A stretch of 64,000 nucleotides of DNA. It comes from Tolypeutes matacus (lineage: Eukaryota > Chordata > Mammalia > Cingulata > Chlamyphoridae). Within the stretch, counting starts at the first letter, position 1; each line of letters opens with the position of its first letter. This document shows, piece after piece, positions 1 through 11,995 of the stretch. The notes beneath the pieces were generated by a model. It did not search any database. It was not told where the DNA came from and saw only the letters and a program-made list of their open reading frames with translations. The translations under genes and the position numbers were made by a program. The stretch lies in the NCBI GenBank assembly GCA_026826555.1, contig JAKSZT010054335.1, positions 1,536,049 to 1,600,048 on the forward strand. The letters run 5' to 3'.

Positions 1-925
1 AAGCCTCTCTTACTTATTAATTTTCTTATGTGTACTTCCTTGGTCTGCCAGGAGATGGCACTTGTTGTCAGCTCTCAATTCAATGCCTGGTCGGTGCGTA
101 TTTGCTGTGACACAGACCAGATCAATGTGATAGAGCTTCCTGTCTGGGGCCTAGGAGCCCTGTGATTCAAACTTTCTGAGACAGTTCTCCAGACTTCTCT
201 CGTAGCACCCCCCTTTTCCCAGCTAGAAAATATTTCCACTCCCTTCTGAATCCTCAACAATCAGTCCCTGTTAGTAGAGGAGATTGGAAGTTTTGTATAT
301 CTTTAGCCCCTTGCAGGCTCCAAGGCAAACAATGGCGCAGCCCCTCCCAGCCTGGAAGGGCTCTCGGGACAGGGCAGACCAAACCTGGGAGTCCAAAGCA
401 GGGTCTGCCCCAGGCTCTCTCTCCCCTCTCCCATGGTGTCCACAACAATTAGTCCAGGCTAGAAGAGAGTGAGGTTGTGAGGATCGGATTTCTCCAGTCC
501 TTTCCAGGCTCCCAGGGCAAACCGCCATTTGGAAGGGTCCGTGTGGAAGGGTCCGTGGGGCTCCGCAGCCCAAATTTCAGGTCAGAACCTGAGTCAGCCT
601 AAGGCTGTGTCCCTCTCTCTCCCCTTTCCGGGAGTGGCAGGTCCCTGAAGCCCCCTTTGTCTGTGGTCGCAGGCCCAGGGGCCCGAGAATTCTGAAGAGT
701 GTGGGGGAGGGTGCCGGCAGCAGCAGAAGCTGCTACTTCCCACTCACGGTTCTTTTGTCACGATTTCCCTCTTCTGTCCCTCTCTCCTCTGGGTGTTGCA
801 CAGCCTTCACTTGCTGTCTTAAACCCTACAAGATCTTTTTCAGGGCTGTTTCAACCTGTCCTCTAGCTATTTTTCTGGAGAACAGATTCCCGTGTCTTAC
901 TAGTCCGCCATCTTCCCGGAAGTCC
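1..925 (-). mobile_element. L1 5' UTR/promoter region, inverted, cut by the window edge
   Basis: Read on the minus strand, this begins near 925 with GACTTCCGGGAAGATGGC and runs out of the window at base 1. The plus-strand L1 at 5811 starts in the same way and stays alignable by eye for several hundred bases (AGAATAGCTAGAGGACAGG-like text, then AAAGGGGGC, then GAGAGAGGGACACAGC), which supports a shared L1 5' UTR. It is richer in G+C than the surrounding L1 bodies, as L1 promoters often are. No coding function is claimed for the short ORFs here. Confidence 0.65.
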
Positions 926-1228
926 CCCCCTTGGGTTTTAATCACAATTGTAGAAAAGGGCCAAATTACAATATAGCCCCTTGAAAGAAGCAACTGTGTG
1001 CAGCATACCATGCCGTGTTGCAAGTAGAAGTCTTAACCCATTAGTGTCCGGTCACTCTGAAAACTGCCATCCCTATCCAGGGGTGGATTGCAGATACTAG
1101 AAACAAGACAGGAACAATGGACTGTCATGAACCACCTTCTCCACAGGGAGAAGAAATTCCTGGAAAAATATCTGAAACGCCTGCCAGCAGCAGCAGCAGC
1201 CCCTGGTAGCCTATATTCTAGTTTCTGA
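926..1228. other. Unassigned spacer with a short CAG run
   Basis: No gene or repeat is recognised here. It holds a run of five CAG units near 1184-1199. The left edge is the 5' end of the inverted L1 and the right edge is the start of L1 3' material. Confidence 0.4.
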
Positions 1229-1600
1229 ATTTGTTTATTCTAATTACTTCATAAGAGTGAGATAATACAATATTTGTCTTTTTGTGTCTGGCTTATTTCA
1301 CTCAACATGATGTCTTCCAGTTTCATCCATTTTGTCGCTTATATCAGAACTTCATTTCATTTTACAGCTGAATAATATTCCGTGGTATGTGTACCACATT
1401 TAATTTATCCATTCATCAGGTGATGGACACTTGGGTTGTTCCATCTTTTGGCAGTTGTGAATGATGCCACTATGAATATCAGTGTGAAAATACCTTTACA
1501 TGTCCCTTCCTTCAATTCATTAAGGTATATACTCAGAAGTGGGATTGCCAGGTAATACACTATTAACCATCTTTTAAGTGTACAATTCTGTGACATTTAG
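1229..1600 (-). mobile_element. L1 ORF2 3'-end fragment, inverted
   Basis: The plus strand shows the typical reverse-complement L1 landmarks: TTCACTCAACATGATGTC, TGAATAATATTCC, and a stretch that on the minus strand encodes the extreme C-terminus of L1 ORF2p. It is short, with frames broken by stops, and it abuts a second fragment of the same type. Confidence 0.7.
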
Positions 1601-2310
1601 TACACTGACAATGTTGTGTGTCCTTCACCTCTATTTCCAGAACATTTTCATCATCCCAAACAGAAACTCATATCATTAAGCAATGACTCACCATTCCCCT
1701 CTTCCCCTATCCATTGGTAACCACTATTCTCCCTTCTGTCTCTATGAATTTGCTTATTCTAAGAAAAGAATTTCATATATTTGTCCTTTTGTGTCTGACT
1801 TACCTCATTCAACATGATGTCTTCAAGGTTCCTCCATGTGTATGTAGCATGTATTATCATTTCATTTATTTTTATAGCTGAATAATATTCCATTAATGTA
1901 TATACCACTTTTTGTTTATCCATTCATCTGTTGGACACTTGGGTTGCTTCCACCTTTTTGCTATTTGAATAATGCAGTGAACATTGGTGTTCAAATATCT
2001 GTTCCAGTCCCTGCTTTCTTTTCTTTTGGACATATACCTAGGAGTGGAATTTCCAGGTCATATAGTACTTCTATATTAACTTCCTGAGGAACCACCAAAC
2101 TGTTTTCTACAGTGGCTGCACCAATTTACATTCCCACCAACAATGTATGAGGGTTCCTCTTTCTCTGCATCCTTGCTAATGCATGTTATCTTTCATTTTT
2201 TAAATAATAGCCATTCTATGGATGTGAAATGGTTTCTCATTGTGGTTGTGATTTGCATTTCTCTAATGGCTAATGATGTTGAAGCATCTTTTCATGTTCT
2301 TTTTTTCATT
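1601..2310 (-). mobile_element. L1 3' fragment, inverted, second copy
   Basis: This repeats the landmark order of the previous fragment (CATTCAACATGATGTCTTC near 1806, TGAATAATATTCCATT near 1878, then AGGAGTGGAATTTCCAGG near 2039). It is therefore an independent L1 3' end placed next to the first. The left part (1601-1780) looks like L1 3' UTR. All frames are broken. Confidence 0.65.
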
Positions 2311-4085
2311 TTAAAAACAATTTATTGAAGTATATCATTCATACATGAACATAGATAAATAATAAGTGTATAGTAAAAGTTGTGAACTTGCAAAACAAAT
2401 ATGCATAACATCATACAGGGCTCCCATACATCATCCTACCACAAATGCTTTGCATTTTTGTGAAACATTTGTAGCAAATTATGAAAGAGCATCGTCAAAG
2501 TATTACTACTAACTATAGTCTGTATCTTACATTTGGTGTATTTTCTCCCCAACCCACCCTATTATTATTATTTTTGTTGTTGTTCATAACCATACAATTT
2601 ATCTGAAGTGTACAATCAATGGCATTTGATATAATCACCGAGTTGTGCATTCATCACTTAAATCAATATTAGAGCACTTCCATTGCTCAAAAACAAAACA
2701 AAACAAAACAAAAAACCCACTATCATACCCATATGTTAGTGCTACTAATTACAAATCCTATGATGTGCTTTCATCATTTCTATTCATTTCCAAATGTTTA
2801 CAAATAACTTTTAACAAATTCTGCACAGATTAAACCTCAGCTTTCCATTCTCTACCACATTCATTTCTCTGGTGATTTATATTCTAGCTATTAACTCCAC
2901 AAGTTTGCTCATTATATTTAGTTCATAATAGCAAAGTCATACAATGTTTGTCCTTTTGTGCCTGGCTTGTTTCACTCAACATAATGTCCTCCAGGTTAAT
3001 CCACATTGTCATATGCTTCACAACTTCATTTCTTCTTACAGCTAAGTAATATTCCATGTGTGTATATACCACAGTTTGTTTATCCATTCGTCAGTTGATG
3101 GACACCTGGATTGTTTCCATCTTTTGGCAATTGCGAATAATGTTGCTATGAACATTGGAGTACAGATGTCTGTTCGTGTCACTGCTCTCAGTTCTTCTGG
3201 GTACATACCTAAGAGCGGTATTGCTGGGTCACATGGTGGACCTGTATCTAACTTCCTTAGGAACTGCCAAGCAGACATCCATAGTGGCTGTACCATTCTA
3301 CAATCCCACCAGCAGTGAATAAGCGTTCCCATCTCTCCACATCCTCTCCAACACTTGTAATTTTCTGTTTTGTTAATAGTGACCATTCTAGTAGGTGTGA
3401 AATGATATATCATTGTAGCTTTGATTTGCATTTCCTCTAATAAGCAGTGATGCTGAGCATTTTTTCATGTGTGTTTTTTCACCATTTGTATTTCTTCTTT
3501 AGAAAAGTGTCTACTCAGGTCTTTTGTCCTTTTTTTAATCTGGTCATTTGTCTTTTTATTGTTGAGTTGTAGGATCTCTTTATATAACATGAATATTAGA
3601 TGCTTGTCAGATGTGTGATTTCCAAAGATTTTCTCCCACTAAGTAGGCTGCCTTTTTACACTCTTCACAAAGTCCTCTGAGGTGCAAAAGTGCTTAATTT
3701 TGAGGAGGTCCCATTTATCTATTTTTTCTTTTGTTGCTCGTGCTTTGGGTATAAGGTTTAAAAGATCCCCACCTACTACAAGGTCTTGTAGATGTTTCCC
3801 CATGTTATGTTCTAGGAGTTTTGTGGTCCTGGCTTTTATGTTTAGGTCTTTGATCCATTTTGAATTGACTCCTGTATAAGGAGTGAGATAGGGCATTCTT
3901 TTGGTTATGGATATCCAGTTCTCCTAGCACCATTTATTGAAGAGAGTGTTCTGGCCCAGAAAAGTGGACTTGGTAGGTTTATCAAAAATTAGTTGACCAT
4001 AGAGGTGAGGGTCTATATCTCAACTATCAATTTTGATTCCATTGATCAATGTGTCCATTTCTTTACTTTGTTCAGACAACATTTT
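2311..4085 (-). mobile_element. L1 3' half (ORF2 C-terminus plus 3' UTR), inverted
   Basis: On the minus strand 3042-3431 encodes 129 residues typical of the L1 ORF2p C-terminal segment, with the Cys-rich CWRGCGE and HCWWDC motifs. 3639-3896 encodes the preceding ORF2p segment. 2311-2990 reads as 3' UTR. The coding text is interrupted between these blocks, so no full ORF2 survives. A small A-rich stretch lies at 2692-2715. Confidence 0.8.
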
Positions 4086-5269
4086 TCTTAATTTCCTTTA
4101 GCTCATTGAACATATTTAAGACAGTTGATTTAACTTCTTTGACTAATAGTTTCAATGCATAAACTTCCTCAGGGATGGTTTCTGGAAAATTATTTTTTCC
4201 TGTGAATGGGTCATACCTTCGTCTTTCTTTGCGTGTCTTGTAATTTTTTTTTTGAGAGCTGGACATTCTGAGTATTATGTTGTAACTTGGGAATCTAATC
4301 TTCCCTTTTCCTCTGGGATTGCTGTTTTTGCTTTTTTAAAAAGTTTTTTATCTTGTTGAGGGCTGGAGCAGTCACTTTGTGAATTTTCCAACTATTTTTG
4401 CTCCCAAATGAGGAAAAGAAAGTGAAAAAAAGAAAGAAAAAGAGGGGGTGTTGTCTCTTTAAGACTCCTGTGCCACTTCTGCATGTAGGAGGTTGAAACA
4501 ATGGCCACCTTCCATTCTGCCCCCCCCCCCAATATCAAAAGCAGTTATCAAAAATGGTGATTAGCAATCAGATCTGATACCCTCAGTTTTTGGAGGACAA
4601 GGTCCTTATTGCCTACCTTGGCACTAGCAAGCAGATGCCTACCAAATGTTTGGGGAATGTAGCTACTATCACTGATATTCACTGATATTTGCTGCAATTT
4701 ACCAGCCTTTTCATCCAGCCCTTCCCTGGGTGCTGCAAGTGTTCCTCTAGACTCTAGGGTTCCAAAATAGTTGATTCAGACAGTTCCTGCCAGTTCAATA
4801 GTTGTTTTGGTGGTGGGACCAATTCCTGGAGCTTCCTAATTTGCCATCTTTCCATAACCCTTTCTCCTCTGATATCTCTTAATGCATTTTTTGATTATTC
4901 TTTTCTTTATTGAAGTATAATTTATTTTACATAAAATGCAGATTTATAATGTTCAATTTTATGAGTTTTTACAAATGTATACCCTATGTCAACATCACCC
5001 AAATCATGATAGAGAATATTTCCATCTAATTACCCCACCTCAGAGGTAACCACCCTCTGATTACTGTCATATTAGATTTGCACACTACTGAACATCATAT
5101 AAATGGCATCATATAGTAAGTGTTCTTTTGTGTCTGGCTTCTTATGCTCACATATGGTTTTTGAGATTTGTCCATGTAGTTATATTCATCATTAGTTCAT
5201 TCATTTTAATTGCTGAATAGTATTCCATTATGACTTCCATAGTTTGCCTATATTCCTGTTGATGGCTGT
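4086..5269 (-). mobile_element. Older L1-like 3' fragments, inverted
   Basis: 4086-4500 resembles L1M 3' material (GAGAGCTGGACATTCTGAG near 4253; a related stretch occurs at 54880-54960). 4881-5269 resembles an old L1 3' UTR. It contains a ten-C run at 4522-4531. Between about 4500 and 4880 nothing specific is recognised. It is diverged, and the family name is uncertain. Confidence 0.45.
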
Positions 5270-5764
5270 CTTGTCTGGCTGCTATGACAAATACAACAAC
5301 ATATTTGTATTTGTATGACAATGGGTTGGCTTAAACATTAAACAATGGGAATTTATTGGCTCATGGTTTTGAAGCTAGGAGAAGTCCAAAATCAAGATGT
5401 CAGCAATGCAATGGTTTCTTCCCAAAGCCCATAACATTCAGCTGCTGGCAATCCTTGGGGTTCCTTGCCTTATATTTATGCTTCCTGTGACATGGTGATG
5501 TCTTCTTTCCCTTTTGGCTTCCTGCTAACTTCTAGGTTCCAGCTCCCCCCAATCCCCATAGCTTTCTCTGACTATGTCTGAATTTCTTCTGCTTATTAAG
5601 GACCCCAGTAATCCAGATAAAGTCCTACTCTCATTCAGTAGGGCCACACCTTAACGAAAATAACATCTTCAAGAGATCTTATTTACAGTAGGGTCATACC
5701 TGCAGGAATGTAGATTAAGTTTACAAATATGTTTAAATTGGGGTACATAATTCAGTCCTCCACA
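5270..5764 (-). mobile_element. MLT1/MaLR-like solo LTR, inverted
   Basis: The plus strand reads like the reverse complement of a MaLR LTR: GGCTGCTATGACAAATAC at the left, ACAATGGGAATTTATTGGC, then CAGTAGGGCCACACC and a terminal CAGTCCTCCACA. Flanking text on both sides is the inverted L1 head-to-tail junction (..CCTGTTGATGG / TGGGCATTTAGGTTG), so the LTR inserted into that older L1. Confidence 0.55.
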
Positions 5765-5810
5765 GTGGGCATTTAGGTTGTTTCCAGCTTGGAGCAATTA
5801 ATAATAAAGA

Positions 5811-6827
5811 TGACTTCTGGGAAGATGGCACACTAGAAAGACACAGGACTCTCTCCTCTCACAGAAGAATAGCTAGAGGACAGGCAGAAACAGCCTGGAA
5901 AGAAATGTTCTAAGGGATGGCTGGACACCGCCCAGAAGAGAGAGGGGCAAAAGAAAAGAATCTTGGCAACAAGACTGTGAGTTAAAGCTGCAGCAAGACT
6001 GTGAGTTAAAGCTGCAGCTGCAGCTTTCGGTACCCTCCCCCACCCTATAGACAATTTTTGAATTCTTGAGCCTTGGGCCAGCAGCTAAAGACAAAGGGGG
6101 CCTCAGTGATCCTCCCAGGAAACAGGAGAGAGAGGGACACAGCATAAGGCTGATTCAGCTTTTGACTCACAAATTTGGTCTGCTGTTTTCCATGGGCCCT
6201 TCTGGGCCAGGAGATGCCATGCCATTGTTTGCCTTGGGAGCTGGCACAGGACTAAAGAGATCCAAACCTTCCAATCACCCTCCCTACTGACCGGAACTGG
6301 TTGTTGAGGATGCAGAGGGGAGTGGAATTATTTCCTGCCCGGGAAAAGAGAGGGGTCTGTCAGCAGAGGTTGGAAACAACCTCGAGAAAGTTTGAATTAC
6401 AAGGCTCTTAGCCTCCAGCAAGGATTCTTTATCATATTGATCTAGTCCATGTTGCAGCAAACACAATCTGACCAGGCTTTGAACTGAGAGGGCTGTCAAA
6501 GAGTGCCATCTGCTGGTCGACCAATGAAGTGCATGTGAAGAAATTTAAAGTAAGAGAGGCTTTCTCAGGTCTTTACAGCTTCCCTCCCCAAGGTCCTAAG
6601 AAGCAGGTCTGCAATCCATATTGTGTCCAGGGCCCAGATTTGAGCAACTAGCAGAGACAATCCTAAAGACCCAGAACAGTTTGAACCAAGAATCAAAGAA
6701 CCAAAGTAACACACAGCCTCCTGCCACTAAACCTTACAAAAGAGAAAGAAATTGAGCATCAGAGCATCATAATCAGATGCCTAGACATCAGCAAAAAATT
6801 ACAAGTCACACTAATAAAATGGAATAA
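5811..6827 (+). mobile_element. L1 5' UTR of the plus-strand L1
   Basis: It starts GACTTCTGGGAAGATGGC and matches the inverted 5' UTR at 1-925 over long stretches. A short tandem duplication (GACTGTGAGTTAAAGCTGCA, twice) lies at 5971-6016. The region leads directly into ORF1 at 6828, as expected for a near full-length L1. Short ORFs inside it are not considered genes. Confidence 0.7.
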
Positions 6828-7660
6828 ATGGCCCAAGAAAAGGAATATATCAAAGCCACAGATGAGACGCAGGATTTGAGACAGCTAATCAATAAGATTC
6901 ATACAAATTTCCAAAATCAAATTAATGAGTTGAAAGACAATATGGCTAAAGAGATAAAGGACATCAAGAAGACACTGAGCAAAAACAAAGAAGAATTTGA
7001 AAACGTGAAGAAAAATAACAGAGCTCATGGGAGTGAAAGACACAATAGATGAAATAAAAAAACATTAGTCATACAGCAGCAGACTCAAAAGGGCAGAAGA
7101 ATAAGTGATACAGAAGACAGAAGAGCTGAAATTGAAGAGAAAGAAGAACACAGAGAGAAAAGAATGGAAAAAATTGAGCAGGGGCTCAAGGAGTTGAATG
7201 ATAACATGAAACACAACAACATACATGTCATGGGAGTTCCAGAAGGAGAAGAGAAGGGAAAAGGGGCAGAAAGAATATCTGAAGAAATAATGGCTGAAAA
7301 TTTCCCAACTCTCATGAAAGAAATGAAATTACATGTCCAAGAAGTGCAGTGTATCCCAATCAGAATGAATCCAAATAGATCTACTCCAAGACACATACTA
7401 CTAAGAATGTCAAATGTCGAAAATAAAGAGAAAATTCTGAGAGCAGCAAGGAAGATGCAAACCAGCACATACAAGGGACACACGCCCAGTAAGACTTAGT
7501 GTGAATTTCTCATCAGAAACCATGAAGGCAAGAAGACAGAGGTATGATACAATTAGGATACTGAAAGAGAAAAACTTCCAACTGAGAATTCTTTATCCAG
7601 CAAAATTATCCTTCAAATATGAAGGATACTAAGAAACTAAGAGAGTTCATAAAAGGGAAT
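6828..7660 (+). pseudogene. L1 ORF1 remnant
   Basis: The first block (6828-7052, 74 codons) is highly charged and compatible with the ORF1p coiled coil. The second block (7164-7499, 111 codons) carries the RNA-binding RRM-type segment with a VMGVPEGEE motif and the start of the C-terminal domain (AENFP, then NRSTPRHILL). A further ORF1 C-terminal segment, YPAKLSFK-like, follows near 7594-7620. Stops and frameshifts separate the blocks, so the trimeric ORF1 RNA chaperone cannot be made. Identification rests on motif order and position between 5' UTR and ORF2. Confidence 0.8.
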
Positions 7661-8657
7661 CCACCTTTGCAAGAAATATTAAAGGGATCCTTATAGCCCA
7701 AAAGACAGGAGAGAGAGGCTTGGAGGAGAGTGTAGAAGGAAAGCATAGAAGGATAACCAAAAGAATAAAAAGACAGACAAAAATAAGATATGACATATGA
7801 AAACCAAGAATAAAATGGTGGAGGTAAATAATGCATTTACAGTAAAATCATTGAATGTGAATGGATTAAACTTCCAAATCAAAAGATATAGGATGACAAA
7901 ATGGATAAAAAAACATGAGCCATCCATCCGTATGCTGCCTACAAGAGTCTCACCTTAGACCTAGGGATACAAAATGGCTGAAAGTAAAAGTTGGAAAAAG
8001 ATATTCCATGAAAACAGTAACCAAAAAGCAGAAAAGGTAGCTATACTAATATCGGACAAAACAGACTTTAAATGCAAAAAAATTATAAGAGATACAGAAA
8101 CCCATTTTATATTAATAAAATGGACAATCCACCAGGAAGAAACAACAGTCATAAATATCAATGCACCCAATGAAGGTGCCCCAAAATACATGAGGCAAAC
8201 TCTGGCAAAACTGAAGGGAAAAATAGACATCTCTACAATAATAGTTGGAGACCTCAACACCCCACTTATATCATTAGATAGAACAACTAGAAAGAAGATC
8301 AACATAGAAACATGGGAAAGGGGAAATTTTGCAATGTATGGACGCTGAACAACATACTCCTAAACAATCAGTGGGTCAAAGAAGAAATTAGAAGTGAAAT
8401 TAGTAAATATATTGAGACAAATGAAAACAAGAACACAACTTATCAAAACTTATGGGATACAGTGAAGGCTGTGCTGATAGGGAAATTTATACCCCTAAAC
8501 TCCTATACTAAAAAAGAAGGAAGGGCTAAAATCAAAGATCTAACTGAACAACTGGAGAAACTAGAAAAAGAACAGCAAATCATTCCCAAAGCAAGCAGAA
8601 GGAAAGAAAGAATAAAGATTAGAGCAGGAATAAATGAAATTGAGAGCAAATAAATAC

Positions 8658-8710
<53 letters not shown>
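8658..8710 (+). repeat. (TA)n(GA)n compound microsatellite
   Basis: About 20 bases of alternating TA are followed by about 33 bases of GA, inside the L1 ORF2 linker. It is likely length-polymorphic. Confidence 0.95.
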
Positions 8711-8713
<3 letters not shown>

Positions 8714-9423
8714 TCAACAAAACCAAAAACTTGTTCTTCAGGAAGATCAATAAAATTAACAAACCCTTAGCTATACTAACAGGGAAAAAAAAGAGAGATG
8801 ATGCAAATAAATAAAATCAGAAATGAAAGGGGGGAACTTACGACTGACCCCACAGAATAAAAAGGGATCATAAGTGGATATTATGAGAAACATTATGCCA
8901 ACAAACTAGACAACCTAGATGAAACGGACAAATTCCTAGAAATGCATAAACAACCTACACTGATTCTACAAGAAATACAAGAACTTAACAAACCAATCAC
9001 ATTTAAAGAGATTAAATCAGTCATCAAAAATCTCCCAACAAAGAAAAATCCAGGACCAGATGCCTTCACAGGTAAACTCTACCAAGCATTTCTAGAAGAA
9101 TTAACACCAATCCTGTTTAAACTCTTCCAAAAAATTGAAGAGGAGGGAAAATTACCCAACACATTTTATGATGCCAACATCACCCTAATACCAAAGACAG
9201 ATAAAGATACCACAAGAATAGAAAAGTACAGACCAATCTCTCTAGTAAAGATAGATGCAAAAATTCTCAACAAAATACTTGCAAATCAAATCCAACAGCA
9301 TATCAAAAGAATTATATACCACGACCAAGTGGGATTTATTCCTGTTATGCAAGGGTGGTTTCATATAAGAAAATCAATTAACTAATACAACACATTAATA
9401 ATTGAAGGAAAAAAACCACATGA

Positions 9424-9689
9424 GGGAGGCGGCTGTGGCTCAATCAGTGGGGCTCCTGTTTACCATATGGGAGGCCCTGAGTTCGGTTCCCGGGGCCTCC
9501 TGGTGAGGGCGGGCCCGCCCGCGCGGCGTGGTTGGCTGACCCAGCGAGCACAGGCAGCAAGGGGGGGATAAATTAATAAATAAATAAAATCTTAAATAAA
9601 TAAATAAATAAATAAAATGGTAAGTGGTGGTCCCAGAGTTGTAAATCTGGGCTACTAATCTTTGGAAAAAACAAAAAAAAAACAAAAAA
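9424..9689 (+). mobile_element. tRNA-derived SINE with extra 3' sequence, flanked by a 13-bp TSD
   Basis: It starts GGGAGGCGGCTGTGGCTCA (A-box) and has a B-box GAGTTCGGTTCCC, then a GC-rich body ending GGCAGCAAGGGGG and an AATAAAT-rich tail. The target duplication AAAAACCACATGA occurs at 9411-9423 and 9690-9702 and splits the L1 reverse-transcriptase reading. Unlike its relative at 30776, about 50 non-SINE bases (9619-9666) lie between the first A-rich tail and a second A-rich tail, which suggests carried-over source-locus sequence. Confidence 0.85.
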
Positions 9690-10792
9690 AAAAACCACAT
9701 GATTATCTCAATCGATGCAGAAAACACATTCAACAAAATCCAGCAGGCTTCTTTGATAAAAATACTTCAAAAGATAGGAATAGAAGGAAAATTCTTCAAT
9801 ATGATAAAGGGCATACATGAAAAACCCACAGCTAACATCATACTCAATGAGGAACGGTTGAAAGCTTTCCCTCTAAAATTGGGAAGAAGACAATGATGCC
9901 CACTGTCACCACAGTTATTCAACATTGTGCTAGGAGTTCTAGTAAAGCAATTTGACAAGAAGAAAAAAAAAAAAAAGGCATCCAAATAGGAAAAGAGGAA
10001 GTAAACTCTCACTATTCACAGATGACATGATCCTATATTTAAAAATTCTGAAATGTCTATGACAAAGCTACGTGAGCTAATAAATGAGTTCAGCAAAGTG
10101 GCAGGATACAAGGTCAATACACAAAAGCAGTAATGTTTCTGTACACTAGTATTGAACAGTCTGAGGAGGAAATCAGGGGAAAAATTCCATTTACAAAAAG
10201 CAACAAAAGGACTTAAATACCTAGGAATCAATTTAACCAAAGAAGTACAGGACCTATATTCAGAAAACTATAAAACAGTGCTAAAAGAAATCAAAGAAGA
10301 CCTATACAAATGGAAAGACATTCCGTGTTCATGGTCTGGAAGATTAAATATCACCCAATCCCACCCAAACTGCTTTATAGATTCAATGCAATACTAATTA
10401 AAATTCCAACAACCTACTTTACAGAACTAGAAAAGGCAATTACCAAATTTATTTGGAAGGGAAAGTGCACCCAAATAGCAAAATGCATCCTAAAAAAAAG
10501 AGCTATGTGGGAGGACTTTCACTGCCAGAATTTGAAACATATTACAAAAGTACAGTGGTTAAAACAGCATGGTATTGGCATAAAGACAGACACATGAATC
10601 AGTAGAATAGAACTGAGAGTACAGAAATAAACCCTTGCTTCTACGGCCAACTCGTTTTCAACAACCTACCAAATCCATGTTAAAGGGACAAAACAGTCTT
10701 CGACAAAAGGTGCTGGGAGAACAGGATATCCATAACCAAAAGAATGAAAGAGGACCCCTATCTTGCTCCCAATATAAAAATGAACTCAATGG

Positions 10793-11225
10793 GGGGCAGA
10801 TGTGGCTCAAATGGTTGGGCGTCCGCCTCCCATATGGAGACCCGGGTTCGATCCCCCGGACCTCCTGGTAAAATAAAGAAAACTATAGAAGGTGCGTGGG
10901 CCACCAGGCCCTGTGTGTGGGCATACCAGGCCCCACCTAACCACACAGCAAGATGATGATGTAACAGGAGAGTGACACAAGGGAGAGCCAAGATGAGATG
11001 CTCCAAAAAGACAGGAACTGAGGTGGTGCAGATGGCAGAACGCCTCTCTCCCACATCGGAGATTCCCAGGATCGAATTCCGATGAGGGCAGGAGGAGAAG
11101 GATGAGAAGAGAGGGCAGGAAACAGACACAGAGAATTGTCCAGTGAATGGACACAAAACAGTAAAAATGGGGGGGGGATTAAATGGATAAAAGTAAATAA
11201 ATAAAATCTTTTTTCTTTTTTAAGA
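10793..11225 (+). mobile_element. Long (dimeric-looking) tRNA-derived SINE in L1 ORF2
   Basis: A tRNA-like head (GATGTGGCTCAAATGG A-box, GGGTTCGATCCCC B-box) is followed near 11020 by a second motif block (GAGGTGGTGCAGATGG ... GGATCGAATTCCG) and an A/T-rich tail. The same two-part structure is seen at 29020-29363. Flanks repeat AACTCAATGG / AACTCAAAATGG. The host L1 text resumes at AACTCAAAATGGATC. Confidence 0.8.
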
Positions 11226-11656
11226 ATTAACTCAAAATGGATCAAAGACCTAAATATAAAAGCCAGAACCATAAAACAACTAGAAGAATATGTAGGGAAA
11301 CATCTTAAAGACCTTGTGGTAGGCAGTGGTTTCTTGGACCTTACACTCAAAGCATGAGCAACAAAAGAAAAAAATAGATAAATGGGACCACCTCAAAATT
11401 AAATATTTTTGCACCTCAAAGGACTTTGAGATAAGGGTGAAAAGGCAGCCAACTTAATGGGAGAAAATATTTGGAAATCACATATCCAATAAGGGTTTAA
11501 TATCTGTGATACATAAAGAGATGCTACAACTCAACAATAAAAAGACGAATGACCTAATTTAAAAATGGGCAAAAGACTTGAATAGATATTTGTCCAAATA
11601 AGAAATACAAATGGCTAAAAAACACATGAAAATATGTTCAACATCACTAGCAATTT

Positions 11657-11935
11657 AGGGAAATGCAAATCAAAGCTACAATGAGATCATTTCACACCTA
11701 TCAGAATGGCTGCTACTAAAAAGACAGAGAACTACAAGTGTTGGAGAGGATGTGGAGAGATAAGAACACTTCTTCACTGTTGGTGGGAATGCAGGATGGT
11801 ACAGCCACTGTGGAGGACTGTTTGGCGGTTCCTAAGTTGAATAAGGATTTGCTACATGACCCAACAATATCACAACTGGCCATTCTAATATGTGTGAAAT
11901 GATATCTCATTGTAGCTTTGATTTGCATTTCCCTA
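11657..11935. repeat. Inverted repeat pair formed by L1 sequence
   Basis: 11657-11711 (TTTAGGGAAATGCAAATC...) reappears as its reverse complement at 11879-11935, about 55 bases per arm with a few mismatches. The second arm belongs to a separate inserted L1 fragment, so the hairpin is a by-product of that insertion. Confidence 0.75.
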
Positions 11936-11995
11936 AATTTTCATGTAACATTTATGTAATCTAAGTATCTTTTTAAAATAATAAAAATAAAAAAT
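11871..11995 (+). mobile_element. Short L1 insertion with inverted 5' part (twin-priming pattern)
   Basis: The first about 60 bases are inverted L1 ORF2 sequence. They switch directly at about 11936 to a plus-strand L1 3' terminus (CATGTAACATTTATGTAATC, then TCTAAGTATCTTTTTAAAAT) and an A-rich tail. The same 3' terminus appears inverted at 33005-33050 and 50165-50215. This layout is the known outcome of twin priming during L1 insertion. Confidence 0.6.

Larger units (their letters stand above)
7661..11870 (+). pseudogene. L1 ORF2 remnant (endonuclease and reverse transcriptase), heavily broken
   Basis: 7974-8348 encodes part of the apurinic-type endonuclease domain, with an ILISDKTDFK segment and the GDLNTPL motif. 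The C-terminal half of the endonuclease is missing, because 8312-8653 jumps to the linker (TTYQNLWDT). 8942-9385 encodes the start of the reverse transcriptase ([28 protein letters not shown]). The RT active-site box near 10014 reads FTDD where L1 normally has FADD, and it lies amid stops. Two SINEs and a TA/GA microsatellite interrupt it. The C-terminal segment resumes at 11650-11870 and again at 12278. It is non-functional. Confidence 0.85.

Noticed and set aside
1..573. Cluster of short ORFs (61-100 codons) at the left edge
   Set aside because: The region aligns with the L1 5' UTR at 5811. ORFs overlap on both strands and have no protein features.
7085..8305. Minus-strand ORFs of 76-132 codons (hydrophobic products) at 7085-8305
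   Set aside because: They are antisense to L1 ORF1/ORF2. The poly-Ser/Phe/Leu composition is the usual shadow of Lys/Glu-rich L1 coding sequence.
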